Positions 16,206 to 25,277 of a DNA stretch of 41,689 bases are shown here, one piece after another. The translations under genes and the position numbers were made by a program. Every line of letters begins with the position of its first letter. Position 1 is the first letter of the stretch. Below the pieces are notes generated by a model. It worked only from the letters and a program-made list of their open reading frames with translations. It did no database searches and was not told where the DNA came from. Source of the stretch: Exiguobacterium flavidum (GTDB lineage Bacteria; Bacillota; Bacilli; Exiguobacteriales; Exiguobacteriaceae); contig NZ_QPKS01000006.1 in assembly GCF_003344535.1 (NCBI RefSeq), positions 1 through 41,689 of the forward strand, read 5' to 3'.

Positions 16206-17429
16206 TCACTCTTCCTCAGCAGGCATGACATAGGACTTCGCAGGTGCTTCTGCGAATACCTCGCGTATCAGTTCCTCGATTACTTCAGGCGTGATCCGTT
16301 CGACTTCCGCGATGACCTCTTCAAGGGACGGATGGCGTTCGAGATGCAGTTCATTGCGCGCATTCCGGTTCATATGGCTGGACGAGCCTTCGTTGCTCAA
16401 AATGAGTGACCCCTTCAGCTGTTCGATCCCGCCTTCGATTTCCTCCTGTGTCAATCCTTCTGCGAGCAGCCGCTCGATTTCTTGAGCGAGGAGCTGTTCG
16501 ACTTCCGGAAGGGTTTCCGGTGAAGTCCCGACATAGATCGTATACGTCCCGTGATCGTCGAACGTCGTGTAATAGGAGTAGACGGAATAGGCGAGTCCCC
16601 GTTCTTCCCGAATCGTTTGGAAGAGACGGCTCGACATCGTCGCTCCGAAAGCATTGTTGAGCAATGCCAGCGCAGGAAGACGTTCATCCGCTGATTTCAG
16701 ACCGCGGAAATTGTAGCAGAGATGGACTTGTTCCGTCTCCTTCTCCTTACGGACGATCCCGCTTTTCAGTACAGGTTCTTTTACGAGACGGGTCGTCTCC
16801 GTATCCTCCATCGCCGAGAAACGCTCCTTGATATGCGCGAGCAGCTCATCCGTCACGTGACCAGCGACAGAGATGACGATCTGATCCGGTGAATAGGCCT
16901 CTTTCAAATATGATTCGATCATCTGCCGGTCGATTCGGCGGACGCTCTCTTCCGTGCCGAGGATAGGCTGTGCCATCACATCCTCCCCGTACGCGGCGAA
17001 GGCAAGCAGTTCATGGACGAGGTCGTCCGGCGTATCTTCGTACATCTTGATCTCTTCGATGACGACACGCTTCTCCTTCTCGATCTCCTCTTCCGCGAAG
17101 GTCGAATCGAGGAACATGTCCGCTAAGACGTCAAAAGCATCTTCCGCATGCTCGTCGAGCGTCTTGACGTAATAACAGGTCTGATCCTTCGAGGTGAATG
17201 CATTGATATTTCCACCGAGCCGGTCGAAGTAAACTGCGATTTCTTTCGCGGAACGTTTTGATGTCCCTTTGAACATCATATGTTCGATGAAATGACTGAT
17301 GCCGTGCTCCTCTTGCTTCTCCGTCCTAGAACCTGCCTTGATGAAAATACCCGTCGCGACGCTTCGCGTTCCTTCCATCCGTTCAGATACGATTCGGACT
17401 CCGTTGTCTAATACGATTCTCTCTATCAT
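16206..17429 (-). CDS. mlpA: M16-family zinc peptidase (MlpA/YmxG type)
   Basis: A 407-residue cytosolic M16B peptidase. The inverted zinc motif HFIEH is at residues 46-50 and the third ligand lies in the helix EIEKEKRVVIEEIKMYEDTPDD (about 115-136). The C-terminal half is the non-catalytic M16 repeat, containing LYSVYSYY-like segments. The B. subtilis homologue MlpA (YmxG) lies in the same place downstream of pnpA; its physiological substrate is poorly defined. ATG 17429 has GAGGAGG six bases upstream. The pnpA terminator lies immediately before this ribosome site, with no room for a separate promoter, so expression probably depends on read-through or processing. Confidence 0.9.
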   Translation of the reverse strand: MIERIVLDNGVRIVSERMEGTRSVATGIFIKAGSRTEKQEEHGISHFIEHMMFKGTSKRSAKEIAVYFDRLGGNINAFTSKDQTCYYVKTLDEHAEDAFDVLADMFLDSTFAEEEIEKEKRVVIEEIKMYEDTPDDLVHELLAFAAYGEDVMAQPILGTEESVRRIDRQMIESYLKEAYSPDQIVISVAGHVTDELLAHIKERFSAMEDTETTRLVKEPVLKSGIVRKEKETEQVHLCYNFRGLKSADERLPALALLNNAFGATMSSRLFQTIREERGLAYSVYSYYTTFDDHGTYTIYVGTSPETLPEVEQLLAQEIERLLAEGLTQEEIEGGIEQLKGSLILSNEGSSSHMNRNARNELHLERHPSLEEVIAEVERITPEVIEELIREVFAEAPAKSYVMPAEEE

Positions 17430-17449
17430 CTCGTTCCTCCTCTATGAAA

Positions 17450-17494
17450 CAAGGTGGCCTTTTGCGCATCCTACTGCGCGAAAGAGCCACCTTG
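17450..17494 (-). terminator. Terminator between pnpA and mlpA
   Basis: CAAGGTGGC (9 bp) pairs with GCCACCTTG around an inner GCGC/GCGC stem, followed on the minus strand by TTTCATAGAGGAGG. The U-tract is short and merges with the mlpA ribosome site, so it may be leaky. Confidence 0.75.
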
Positions 17495-17499
17495 ATCAA

Positions 17500-19719
17500 T
17501 TAGTTACGACGTGGCGGACGTTGTCCGTCGCGCGGCGGGCGCGAACCACTGTCCCGACGCGGCGGGCGGCTTTCACGCTCAGTTTTTTTCTTTTCCTCGT
17601 ATGCTTCTCGCTCGTCAGGCGTCATGCCTTCGACAAGCAACACTTTGTGTGATGCATTGACGCGTCCCTTGTCATCGATTTCCGTGACACGGACTTTCAA
17701 CTTGTCCCCGAGCTTGACGACGTCCTCAGTCTGTCCAACGCGCTCGAGTGCGAGTTCTGAGATGTGGACGAGAGCGTCTTTGCCTTTGAACAACTCGACG
17801 AATGCACCGAACTTCTCGATCCGGCGAACCGTCCCGTCGAATTCTTCGCCGATGACGACTTCACGGACGATATCCTCGATCATCTGGCGAGCCTTGTCGA
17901 TTCCAGCCTGATCCGTCGAAGCGATGAAGACCGAACCGTCCTGCTCGATGTCGATTTTGACGCCCGTCTCATCGATGATACCGTTGATGATCTTCCCGCC
18001 TGGTCCGATGACGTCACGAATCTTATCCGGATTGATTTTGATCGTGACGATTTTCGGAGCGTATTGCGAAAGCTCGGTGCGCGGCTCTGCGATGACCGTG
18101 TTCATATGCTCGAGGATATGAAGACGTCCGAGGCGGGCCTGCTCGAGAGCCTCTTCAAGAATCTGGCGCGTGATTCCGCCGATTTTCATGTCCATTTGCA
18201 GCGCGGTGACGCCTGCTTCCGTCCCGGCAACTTTGAAGTCCATGTCGCCAAGGTGATCTTCCATCCCTTGGATGTCCGTCAGGATCGAATAGTTCTCACC
18301 TTCCATGATCAGACCCATCGCGATACCAGCGACTGGCGCCTTGAGCGGGACACCTGCATCCATCATCGCAAGGATCGATCCGCAAATCGAAGCCTGTGAA
18401 GATGAGCCGTTCGACTCGAGTACTTCCGAAACGAGACGGATCGTGTACGGGAAGTCCTCGTCTGAAGGCAAGACTGGGCGAAGCGCGCGCTCTCCGAGAG
18501 CACCGTGACCGATTTCACGGCGACCAGGCGCACGCATCGGACGTGCCTCTCCGACAGAGAACGGAGGGAAATTGTAGTGATGCATGAAGCGCTTCTCTTC
18601 TTGCAGCCCGATTCCGTCGATGATCTGCGCATCGCCGACGACTCCGAGTGTCGCGATCGAAAGCACCTGTGTCTGACCGCGCGTGAAGAGGCCAGATCCG
18701 TGCGCGCGCGGCAACAGACCGACTTCTGAATCAAGCGGACGGATTTCAGCAAGTCCACGGCCGTCCGGACGGACTTTGTCTTCCGTGATCAGGCGGCGCA
18801 CTTCTTCTTTGACGAACTTATTCAGAATGCCTGATACCTCACCGAGCTGTTCAGCCGTGACCGTCTCGTCAGCAGCGTAGAGGTCGATATACTTCGCGAT
18901 GACTTCCGTGATCGCGATGTCGCGTGCCTGCTTCTCTGTGACCTGGACGGCCGCAGTAAGTTCCGCAAGGGCATCTGCCTTCAGGCGTGCGACGAGTGAT
19001 TCGTCGAACGATGCGACCGTGTAAGCGAATTTCTCCTTGCCGACCTGAGAGACGATCTCCTCTTGGAAGGCGACGAGCTCCCTGATGACGTCGTGTCCGA
19101 GCAGAATCGCTTCGAGCATCGCCTGTTCAGATACTTCCTTCGCACCGGCTTCGACCATGTTGATTGCATGTTTCGTCCCTGCGACTTGCAGATCGATGTC
19201 GCTCTCTTCCGCCTGAGCCGATGTCGGATTGACCACGAACTCGCCGTTGACGCGACCGATCGTCACGCCGGCAATCGGGCCATCGAACGGAATGTCAGAA
19301 ATCGAAAGTGCGATCGATGCGCCGATCATCGCTGCTACTTCAGAAGAGCAATCCGGGTCAGCCGAGAGTACAGTCGTCGCGACTTGGATGTCGTGACGGA
19401 AACCTTCCGGGAAGAGCGGGCGGATCGGGCGGTCGATCAGGCGCGACGTCAAGATCGCGCTCTCACCTGGACGGCCTTCACGTTTAAGGAAACCTCCAGG
19501 GATTTTACCAACTGCATATAGTTTTTCTTCATAGTTTACCGTCAGGGGGAAGAAGTCCAAGTCCTTCGGCTGTTTCGAAGCGACTGCTGTCGCAAGTACC
19601 GCCGTGTCGCCATAGCGGACGAGCGCTGAACCGTTCGCCTGTTTCGCCAGTTGCCCGACTTCAATTGTTAGTGGACGTCCACCGAGTTCGGTCGAAAACG
19701 TCTGTTTCGTTTGTGACAT
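17500..19719 (-). CDS. pnpA: Polyribonucleotide nucleotidyltransferase (PNPase)
   Basis: Phosphorolytic 3'-5' exoribonuclease of the RNA degradosome, 739 residues. It has two RNase PH domains separated by the all-alpha linker, then KH ([20 protein letters not shown]) and S1 ([22 protein letters not shown]) domains. An unusually Arg/Pro-rich tail ([15 protein letters not shown]) follows, likely disordered and RNA-binding. ATG 19719 is preceded by AGAGGAG at 8 bases and begins MSQTKQTF; the longer frame adds 12 unsupported residues. It follows rpsO, as in B. subtilis and E. coli, but is separated by a strong terminator and has its own near-consensus promoter. It lies close to rnjB, another RNA-decay enzyme gene. 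Confidence 0.97.
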   Translation of the reverse strand: MSQTKQTFSTELGGRPLTIEVGQLAKQANGSALVRYGDTAVLATAVASKQPKDLDFFPLTVNYEEKLYAVGKIPGGFLKREGRPGESAILTSRLIDRPIRPLFPEGFRHDIQVATTVLSADPDCSSEVAAMIGASIALSISDIPFDGPIAGVTIGRVNGEFVVNPTSAQAEESDIDLQVAGTKHAINMVEAGAKEVSEQAMLEAILLGHDVIRELVAFQEEIVSQVGKEKFAYTVASFDESLVARLKADALAELTAAVQVTEKQARDIAITEVIAKYIDLYAADETVTAEQLGEVSGILNKFVKEEVRRLITEDKVRPDGRGLAEIRPLDSEVGLLPRAHGSGLFTRGQTQVLSIATLGVVGDAQIIDGIGLQEEKRFMHHYNFPPFSVGEARPMRAPGRREIGHGALGERALRPVLPSDEDFPYTIRLVSEVLESNGSSSQASICGSILAMMDAGVPLKAPVAGIAMGLIMEGENYSILTDIQGMEDHLGDMDFKVAGTEAGVTALQMDMKIGGITRQILEEALEQARLGRLHILEHMNTVIAEPRTELSQYAPKIVTIKINPDKIRDVIGPGGKIINGIIDETGVKIDIEQDGSVFIASTDQAGIDKARQMIEDIVREVVIGEEFDGTVRRIEKFGAFVELFKGKDALVHISELALERVGQTEDVVKLGDKLKVRVTEIDDKGRVNASHKVLLVEGMTPDEREAYEEKKKTERESRPPRRDSGSRPPRDGQRPPRRN

Positions 19720-19764
19720 GCACAAATCTCCTCTCACATCTATCCATTTTTTCATTCAAGTCTA

Positions 19765-19793
19765 ATTATGTAGGTTTAAGGACCAAATGTCCA
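19765..19793 (-). promoter_or_regulatory. pnpA promoter
   Basis: Minus strand TGGACA (19788-19793), 17-bp spacer, CATAAT (19765-19770); each box is one mismatch from consensus. It lies right after the rpsO terminator. Confidence 0.7.
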
Positions 19794-19810
19794 CGAATCG
19801 ACAAAAAAAA

Positions 19811-19836
19811 GAAACAGGAGACAGTGCTCCTGCTTC
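19811..19836 (-). terminator. Terminator after rpsO
   Basis: A 10-bp stem (one G-U) with a 6-base loop, followed on the minus strand by eight T. Confidence 0.92.
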
Positions 19837-19854
19837 TGCTTGGCTGTTCGCAAA

Positions 19855-20124
19855 TTAGCGACGGAGACCAAGGCGCTCGATCAACGAACGGTAACGAGCT
19901 ACATCCTTGTTACGAAGGTATGTGAGCAGGTTACGGCGACGACCGACCATTTTCAAGAGACCACGACGTGAGTGGTGATCCTTTTTGTGTGTACGCAAGT
20001 GATCGTTCAAAGTCGTGATTTGTTCAGTCAAAACAGCGACTTGTACTTCCGGCGAACCAGTATCGCCTTGTTTCGTAGCGTAAGCTTCGATGATTTCGTT
20101 TTTACGTTCTTTTGTGAGTGCCAT
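19855..20124 (-). CDS. rpsO: 30S ribosomal protein S15
   Basis: Primary 16S rRNA-binding protein of the central domain, 89 residues, normal length. It contains [26 protein letters not shown] and [10 protein letters not shown], the conserved RNA-contact helices. The ATG at 20124 ([10 protein letters not shown]) has the overlapping ribosome site GGAGGTGGAG. Two more upstream codons are open but not needed. It has its own strong promoter inside the end of ribC, a structured leader of about 90 nt, and a strong terminator. This is therefore a discrete, potentially autoregulated unit. Confidence 0.97.
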   Translation of the reverse strand: MALTKERKNEIIEAYATKQGDTGSPEVQVAVLTEQITTLNDHLRTHKKDHHSRRGLLKMVGRRRNLLTYLRNKDVARYRSLIERLGLRR

Positions 20125-20164
20125 TGTCACTCCACCTCCATCTTATGAATGACCGTGTTGCCGA

Positions 20165-20188
20165 GCATTGGACGGTGAGACCGAATGC
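20165..20188 (-). promoter_or_regulatory. Bulged hairpin in the rpsO leader (candidate S15-binding site)
   Basis: On the minus strand GCAUU CGGU pairs with ACCG and AAUGC; the loop is CUC and a 3-nt UCC bulge sits on one side. It lies about 40 nt upstream of the rpsO start, within the transcript. S15 autoregulates through varied leader structures in many bacteria. The structure is seen; S15 binding is inferred. Confidence 0.5.
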
Positions 20189-20222
20189 CAAGCGAACCGG
20201 CTGTACGTCATCGTACCGACTC

Positions 20223-20251
20223 ATCATATCGGATTCATCTGCCGGTGTCAA
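20223..20251 (-). promoter_or_regulatory. rpsO promoter inside the 3' end of ribC
   Basis: Minus strand TTGACA (20246-20251), 17-bp spacer, TATGAT (20223-20228). It has a perfect -35 and one mismatch in the -10. The -35 box includes the ribC TGA stop codon (20248-20250). Confidence 0.85.
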
Positions 20252-21177
20252 ATCGACAGACGGCTTTTCGTCGCGATCCGGTCTGCAGCGAGTTGTGCCT
20301 TCAAACTGTCAATCCCGTCGAAAGCGACTTCGTCACGCAAGAAATCGACCCATTCAAGCGTGATCAGCTGACCGTATAGATTATCGTCGAAGTCGAGCAG
20401 GTGCGACTCGACGCTAAGCTCTCCCGTCTCATAGAACGTCGGACGGCGTCCGATGTTCGTCATCGCGTCGAAGACACGGCCGTCCTCGAGGTGCGCCCGC
20501 GTGGCGTAGACCCCCGTTCGCGGGATGACGTATTCGAAATCAGGACGGATGTTGGCCGTCGGAAAACCGATCAATCGTCCGCGCGCATCCCCGTGGATGA
20601 CCTTTCCCCGAAGAATGTAGTTCTCTCCGAGCAGACGCGCCGCTTCCTTGACGTCTCCTGAAGCAAGGAGTTGGCGGATCCTTGTCGAACTGACCTTCTC
20701 GCCACCATCTCCGAACTCCCTGACCGTCGTATGAGTGAACGTCCCCCTGCTGTGGAAGGCGATCGTCTCCATCTTGCCTGCACCGAAGCGACCATAGGAG
20801 TAGTCGAACCCGGCGACGACATGGCGTGCACCTGCCGCGATCAAGTACTTGTCAACGAACTCCTGCGGCGAGAGCGCTGAGAATTCTCGTGTGAACCGGA
20901 CGACGTAAGTCCGGTCGATGCCGGCAGCCGCGATTTTCTCGAGCTTCCGCTCAAGCGGCGTGATGTAACGAATTTCCTCGTCGCCTTTTCCGAGCACCTT
21001 CTTCGGATGCGGATCGAACGTCAGGACGACCGATGGAAGCTGCCGTTTCTCTGCTTCCGCACGGGCTGTTTCAAGCACGTGCTGATGACCGGTATGGACG
21101 CCGTCGAAAAAACCGAGCGCGATGACGGCCGGCCACTCCGGCGGCGTCTCCGGGTACTCCAAATGAATGATTTCCAT
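20248..21177 (-). CDS. ribC: Bifunctional riboflavin kinase / FAD synthetase
   Basis: Converts riboflavin to FMN and FMN to FAD; 309 residues. The N-terminal nucleotidyltransferase domain has GFFDGVHTGH (22-31), TFDPHPKKVLG and STRIRQLLASG. The C-terminal flavokinase domain has GDARGRLIGFPTANI and the metal-binding Thr-Asn pair within it. ATG 21177 has GGAGAG 8 bases upstream. It starts 18 bp after the truB stop, so the two are co-transcribed, as in B. subtilis (truB-ribC). No terminator is visible at its end because the rpsO promoter begins there. The family name is RibF; RibC is the Bacillus symbol. Confidence 0.95.
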   Translation of the reverse strand: MEIIHLEYPETPPEWPAVIALGFFDGVHTGHQHVLETARAEAEKRQLPSVVLTFDPHPKKVLGKGDEEIRYITPLERKLEKIAAAGIDRTYVVRFTREFSALSPQEFVDKYLIAAGARHVVAGFDYSYGRFGAGKMETIAFHSRGTFTHTTVREFGDGGEKVSSTRIRQLLASGDVKEAARLLGENYILRGKVIHGDARGRLIGFPTANIRPDFEYVIPRTGVYATRAHLEDGRVFDAMTNIGRRPTFYETGELSVESHLLDFDDNLYGQLITLEWVDFLRDEVAFDGIDSLKAQLAADRIATKSRLSI

Positions 21178-21195
21178 CGCTTGATCTCTCCGTTC

Positions 21196-22104
21196 CTAAT
21201 CGATTGCCATCATGACCTCGACCCGGGCGATATCCGATTCCGGGACGCGTCGATAGACGGCTAGACATCTGTCTTCCTCATTATAGACAGTAAAGACATC
21301 GAATTCGACTGGGATGCCTGACAACTTCGCCCCGTTCAATACACGCCCAGCCGTTGCGGCATCGACATCGAGCCGCGGCCACTTTGCGACGACCTCGTCG
21401 ACCGGCAGCACGTACTGCATCCGCTCCTCGACCGTCTCACACGACTCGAGTGTCGCAAGCGTGACCGTCCGGCTCTCGTCGATCGCGCCGGAACCTGTCC
21501 GCCGCAGTTCGCTCATATGTGCAGGGTAACCGAGTGCTTCCCCGATTTGGACTGCGAGCGTCCGGATGTATGTCCCTTTTCCGCAAGCGATCCGGATACG
21601 GAAACGGCACGTGTCCTCTCCGAAAACGACGTCTGAAGTCCGAGTAATCTGGTCGACCTGGACGATTCGCGTCGGCCGTTCTACTTCGATTCCTTTTCGA
21701 GCGTACTCATAAAGCTTTCTTCCATTCACCTTGACGGCAGAGTAATAGGGTGGCGTCTGCTCGATCGCTCCCGTCAGCGAAAGAAGCACCTCATCGATTT
21801 GTTCTGCATCGAACGATGAAGGGGATACCTCCTTTGAGTCGATGACGTCACCATGCGCATCCTCGGTCGTCGTCGCTGTTCCGATCGTCACTTCGGCCTC
21901 ATACACTTTACCCTCGTCCGTAATGAAACGGGCGAGCTTCGTTGCCCGTCCGAGGCAGATTGGCAGGACACCCGTCACCTCAGGGTCGAGTGTTCCTGTA
22001 TGTCCGACCTTCTTCGTCTGAAACAGCTTCCTCAGCCGGAAGACGCAGTCATGGCTCGTCATGCCGGCCGGCTTGTCGAGCGGCAGTACACCGATAGGTT
22101 CCAT
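21196..22104 (-). CDS. truB: tRNA pseudouridine-55 synthase
   Basis: Makes the universal pseudouridine 55 in the tRNA T-loop; 302 residues. The catalytic Asp is D40 in KKVGHTGTLDPEVTG, with the motif RTPPYYSAVKV-like QTPPYYSAVKVNGRKLYEYAR and the later conserved IRIACGKGTYIRTLA. ATG 22104 has AGGAGG 8 bases upstream. That ribosome site is fused to the U-tract of the rbfA terminator, so truB translation depends on read-through or on a promoter inside rbfA that I could not identify. ribC follows after 18 bp. Confidence 0.95.
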   Translation of the reverse strand: MEPIGVLPLDKPAGMTSHDCVFRLRKLFQTKKVGHTGTLDPEVTGVLPICLGRATKLARFITDEGKVYEAEVTIGTATTTEDAHGDVIDSKEVSPSSFDAEQIDEVLLSLTGAIEQTPPYYSAVKVNGRKLYEYARKGIEVERPTRIVQVDQITRTSDVVFGEDTCRFRIRIACGKGTYIRTLAVQIGEALGYPAHMSELRRTGSGAIDESRTVTLATLESCETVEERMQYVLPVDEVVAKWPRLDVDAATAGRVLNGAKLSGIPVEFDVFTVYNEEDRCLAVYRRVPESDIARVEVMMAID

Positions 22105-22122
22105 CTCTCATTCCTCCTAAAA

Positions 22123-22150
22123 AAGGGTGGCCACTCGAGTGGCCACCCTT
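22123..22150 (-). terminator. Perfect 28-nt palindromic terminator between rbfA and truB
   Basis: AAGGGTGGCCACTC is followed by its exact reverse complement; 12 bp can pair around a 4-base loop. Six T follow on the minus strand and lead directly into AGGAGG of truB. It begins 3 bp past the rbfA stop. It is the strongest-looking terminator in the window, although it lies inside an otherwise conserved operon. Confidence 0.9.
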
Positions 22151-22153
22151 CGT

Positions 22154-22495
22154 TCATTCCTTGTTCAAGTTGCGGAGCAGCTCATCGATCCGCGATCCAT
22201 ATTCGACTGATGAATCGACCTCGAACATCAACTCTGGCGTCTTGCGCAAGCGGATGCGTGATCCGATCTCCTTGCGCATGTAACCTTTTGACTTCTCGAG
22301 TCCGATCTTCGCGTCTTCTCTCGCCTTCTCGTCTCCGAGGACGGAGTAATAGACCGTCGCCTGTTGCAAGTCTCCAGTCACCTCTACTCCTGTGACCGTG
22401 ATCGTCTTGACACGCGGGTCCTTGACGTCCTTGATCAGAAGCGAGGTGATCTCCTTACGAATCTGTTCCGCAACACGGTTAGAACGTAAACTCAT
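22154..22495 (-). CDS. rbfA: Ribosome-binding factor A
   Basis: Single KH-like domain protein of 113 residues that assists maturation of the 30S subunit and 16S rRNA 5' end. It contains [23 protein letters not shown] at the N-terminus and [33 protein letters not shown] later, both typical. ATG 22495 has GGGAGGG upstream. It directly follows infB (29 bp), whereas B. subtilis has ylxP in between. It is closed by a strong terminator. Confidence 0.95.
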   Translation of the reverse strand: MSLRSNRVAEQIRKEITSLLIKDVKDPRVKTITVTGVEVTGDLQQATVYYSVLGDEKAREDAKIGLEKSKGYMRKEIGSRIRLRKTPELMFEVDSSVEYGSRIDELLRNLNKE

Positions 22496-22524
22496 AGCTT
22501 ATCCCTCCCGTTCGGGCTTTTTGC

Positions 22525-24693
22525 TTATTTGCGTTTGACTTCTTCCATGATGAACGCCTCGATGACATCATCAACCTTCAAGTCGTCATACCGTTCGATC
22601 TTGATTCCGCATTCGTAGCCAGTCGCGACTTCCTTGACGTCGTCCTTGAAACGGCGAAGCGTATCGAGCTTGCCTTCGAAGATGACGATACCTTCACGGA
22701 CGATCCGGACGCCTGCGTCACGTGTCATCTTACCTTCAGTGACGTATGCCCCTGCGATCGTACCGACTTTCGATACTTTGATGACGTCGCGAACTTCAGC
22801 CTGACCGATGATCTTCTCGACGAACTCAGGGTCGAGGAGACCTTTCATCGCCTGCTCGATCTCTTCGATCGCATTGTAGATGATACGGTGGAGACGGATT
22901 TCGACCTTCTCCTGATCCGCCATCGATCTCGCGTTTCCGTCAGGACGGACGTTGAAGCCGATGATGATCGCGTTCGCTGCAGAAGCGAGGATGACGTCAC
23001 CTTCCGTGATCGCACCAACGCCAGAGTGGACGATGTTGATTTTGACGCCTTCGACGTCGATTTTACGGAGTGATCCAGCGAGTGCTTCGACAGAACCTTG
23101 TACGTCACCTTTGATGATGACGTTGAGGTCCTTGACTTCGCCTTCCTTGATCCGGTCGAACAGGTCCTCAAGGCTGACTTTCGCGGATGCACGGCGTTGC
23201 GCCTCGATTTCACGCTGGTAACGCGCTTCCCCGATTTGACGCGCTTTCTTCTCGTCTTCGAAAGCGATGAAAGAATCACCAGCTTTAGGCACGTCGTTCA
23301 GTCCCGTGATCTCGATTGGAGTCGATGGACCGACTTCCTTGACGCGGCGGCCGATATCGTTGACCATCGCACGAATCCGTCCGAACGTATGACCGACGAC
23401 GATCGGGTCGCCGACACGGAGCGTACCGTGCTGAACGAGGAGCGTCGCGACTGGTCCGCGGCCTTTATCGAGTTTCGCCTCGATGACAGTCCCGCGTCCG
23501 TTCATGTCCGGTGTCGATTTGTACTCCTGGACTTCAGATACGAGGAGGATCATCTCGAGGAGCTCGTCGATTCCTTCTCCTTTAAGTGCTGAAACCGGCA
23601 CGAAGATCGTGTCTCCGCCCCAATCTTCCGCGACGAGTTGGTGTTCCGTCAATTCTTGTTTGACTCGGTCAGGGTTTGCCCCTTCTTTGTCCATCTTGTT
23701 GACGGCAACGATGATCGGCACGCCTGCTGCTTTTGCGTGGCTGATCGCCTCGACAGTTTGCGGCATTACGCCATCATCTGCTGCGACGACGATGATCGCG
23801 ATATCCGTCACTTCCGCACCACGTGCCCGCATCGTCGTGAACGCTGCGTGACCCGGTGTATCGAGGAAAGTGATTTTCTTGCCTTCGACTTCGACCTGAT
23901 ACGCACCGATGTGCTGCGTGATTCCGCCGGCTTCGCCCGCAGTGACCTTCGTGTTACGGATCGAGTCGAGGAGTGTCGTCTTACCATGGTCGACGTGACC
24001 CATGATCGTAACGACTGGAGGACGTTCAGACAGCTCGTAAGCATCGAGGTTCAATTCGTATGCATCGAGTTCCGTCTCGTCGACTTTGACCGTCTTTTGG
24101 ACGTCGTAGCCGAAATCAGCTGCGAGAAGTTCGACTGTCTCGTCGTCGATGTCCTGGTTGATCGTCGCCATGACACCCATTCCCATGAGCTTCATGATCA
24201 ACTCGTTCGGTTTTTTGTTCATCTTTTGTGCGAGTTCTCCAAGTGTGAGGTTATCCTCGTATTGGATGACGTTCGCCATCAGCTCTTCTTGAGCGCGGCG
24301 AGCCGCTTTCCGCTGACTCGACTTCGAGTTCGGATCGGCTACTTCGAGTTGACGAGGTTCTGCCTTTTTCTGAGTCGGACGGCGCTTGCCGCCACGGTTG
24401 CGGTTGCCGAACTCCGGCTTCGATTTGCCGCCGCGGGCTGGGCCGCTTGATTGTCTGTTGCCACCTGTAGTTGGTCGGTTTGGTTTATTATCTGATTTCA
24501 CTTGTGTTGGAGCCTCCGTTTTCTGCGCCCGGTATTTCTCCGGATTGAATACCTTGTCAAGCTGCTTGACAGTCTCTTCATCAAGGACTGCCATGTGGTT
24601 TTTGACTGGCTTATTTATTTTATCTAACTGGGTGATGACCTGTTTGCTTGTTACGTTCTGTTCCTTAGCGAATTCGTATACACGTTTACCCAA
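22525..24693 (-). CDS. infB: Translation initiation factor IF-2
   Basis: GTPase that places fMet-tRNA on the 30S subunit and promotes subunit joining; 722 residues from the start used here. An IF2-N module ([21 protein letters not shown]) is followed by a basic, Gly-rich linker and a second IF2-N. The G domain has [20 protein letters not shown] and NKMD; the C-terminal domains end in [11 protein letters not shown]. The frame is open 5 codons further, but that segment is the ribosome site itself (GGAGGTG). The true start is therefore most likely TTG 24693, 5 to 7 bases after it. It follows rplGA by 15 bp, within the rimP-nusA-ylxR-rplGA-infB operon. Confidence 0.96.
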   Translation of the reverse strand: MGKRVYEFAKEQNVTSKQVITQLDKINKPVKNHMAVLDEETVKQLDKVFNPEKYRAQKTEAPTQVKSDNKPNRPTTGGNRQSSGPARGGKSKPEFGNRNRGGKRRPTQKKAEPRQLEVADPNSKSSQRKAARRAQEELMANVIQYEDNLTLGELAQKMNKKPNELIMKLMGMGVMATINQDIDDETVELLAADFGYDVQKTVKVDETELDAYELNLDAYELSERPPVVTIMGHVDHGKTTLLDSIRNTKVTAGEAGGITQHIGAYQVEVEGKKITFLDTPGHAAFTTMRARGAEVTDIAIIVVAADDGVMPQTVEAISHAKAAGVPIIVAVNKMDKEGANPDRVKQELTEHQLVAEDWGGDTIFVPVSALKGEGIDELLEMILLVSEVQEYKSTPDMNGRGTVIEAKLDKGRGPVATLLVQHGTLRVGDPIVVGHTFGRIRAMVNDIGRRVKEVGPSTPIEITGLNDVPKAGDSFIAFEDEKKARQIGEARYQREIEAQRRASAKVSLEDLFDRIKEGEVKDLNVIIKGDVQGSVEALAGSLRKIDVEGVKINIVHSGVGAITEGDVILASAANAIIIGFNVRPDGNARSMADQEKVEIRLHRIIYNAIEEIEQAMKGLLDPEFVEKIIGQAEVRDVIKVSKVGTIAGAYVTEGKMTRDAGVRIVREGIVIFEGKLDTLRRFKDDVKEVATGYECGIKIERYDDLKVDDVIEAFIMEEVKRK

Positions 24694-24708
24694 AGGATCC
24701 ACCTCCAA

Positions 24709-25011
24709 TTAATCTTGCGAGAGGAGTTCAGTCAGCTTTTTCGCAAATCCGGCTTCATTGACCGCCACGACGACGCGTGCTTCCTTTCCGAGCGCTTGCC
24801 CGAGAACGAAACGATCTGCTACGAGCAGATACGGCACGTCGTAACTGTTGCACTTGTCCGTCACTTTCTTGCGTGTGGCAGGTCCGGCATCTGCAGCCAA
24901 CAGGACGAGCTTCGCCTGTCCGCCCCGCACTTCTTTCAGTACGAGTTCTTCTCCCGTCGTCACTTTGCGCGCCCGGTTCGCGAGACCGAGTAGCGATTCC
25001 CACTTGCTCAT
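24709..25011 (-). CDS. rplGA: L7Ae-family RNA-binding protein (YlxQ/RplGA)
   Basis: A 100-residue protein of the ribosomal L7Ae/L30e family, which binds kink-turn RNA. It has LLGLANRARKVTTGEELVLKEVRGGQAKLVLLAADAG and the loop VPYLLVADRFVLGQALG, close to B. subtilis YlxQ, a K-turn binder between ylxR and infB. The ATG overlaps the ylxR stop as ATGA, so the two are translationally coupled. Its cellular role is not well established in the family. Confidence 0.92.
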   Translation of the reverse strand: MSKWESLLGLANRARKVTTGEELVLKEVRGGQAKLVLLAADAGPATRKKVTDKCNSYDVPYLLVADRFVLGQALGKEARVVVAVNEAGFAKKLTELLSQD

Positions 25012-25274
25012 TTAATGCCTCCTGCTAGTTCAAACAACTGCTCATATAGCGCATCGGTCGTCTTGACCTTCAGATGATGGTCGAGCGTCCGTTTCTTTGC
25101 GGCTTGTGTGATGACCGCCGCGTCCTTCGACAAGTAGGCACCCCGCCCATTCATCTTACCACCAAGATCGACGACGACGTCGCCTTCAGGTGTCCGGACG
25201 ACACGAATCAATTCGCCTTTCGGCTTCATTTCCTGTGTGATGACACATTTACGAAGTGGCACTTTCTTCTGCAC
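25008..25274 (-). CDS. ylxR: YlxR family RNA-binding protein (RnpM)
   Basis: An 88-residue basic protein of the DUF448/YlxR family. It carries the hallmark MNGRGAYLSKD and a conserved N-terminal RKCVITQEMKPKGELIRVVRTPEG. The family lies between nusA and rplGA in Firmicutes. B. subtilis YlxR has been reported to bind the RNase P RNA (RnpM). The start is GTG, with GAGG 8 bases upstream inside the nusA 3' end; the nusA stop is only 3 bp before. Residues agree with the family over the full length. Confidence 0.92.
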   Translation of the reverse strand: MQKKVPLRKCVITQEMKPKGELIRVVRTPEGDVVVDLGGKMNGRGAYLSKDAAVITQAAKKRTLDHHLKVKTTDALYEQLFELAGGIK

Positions 25275-25277
25275 CGC

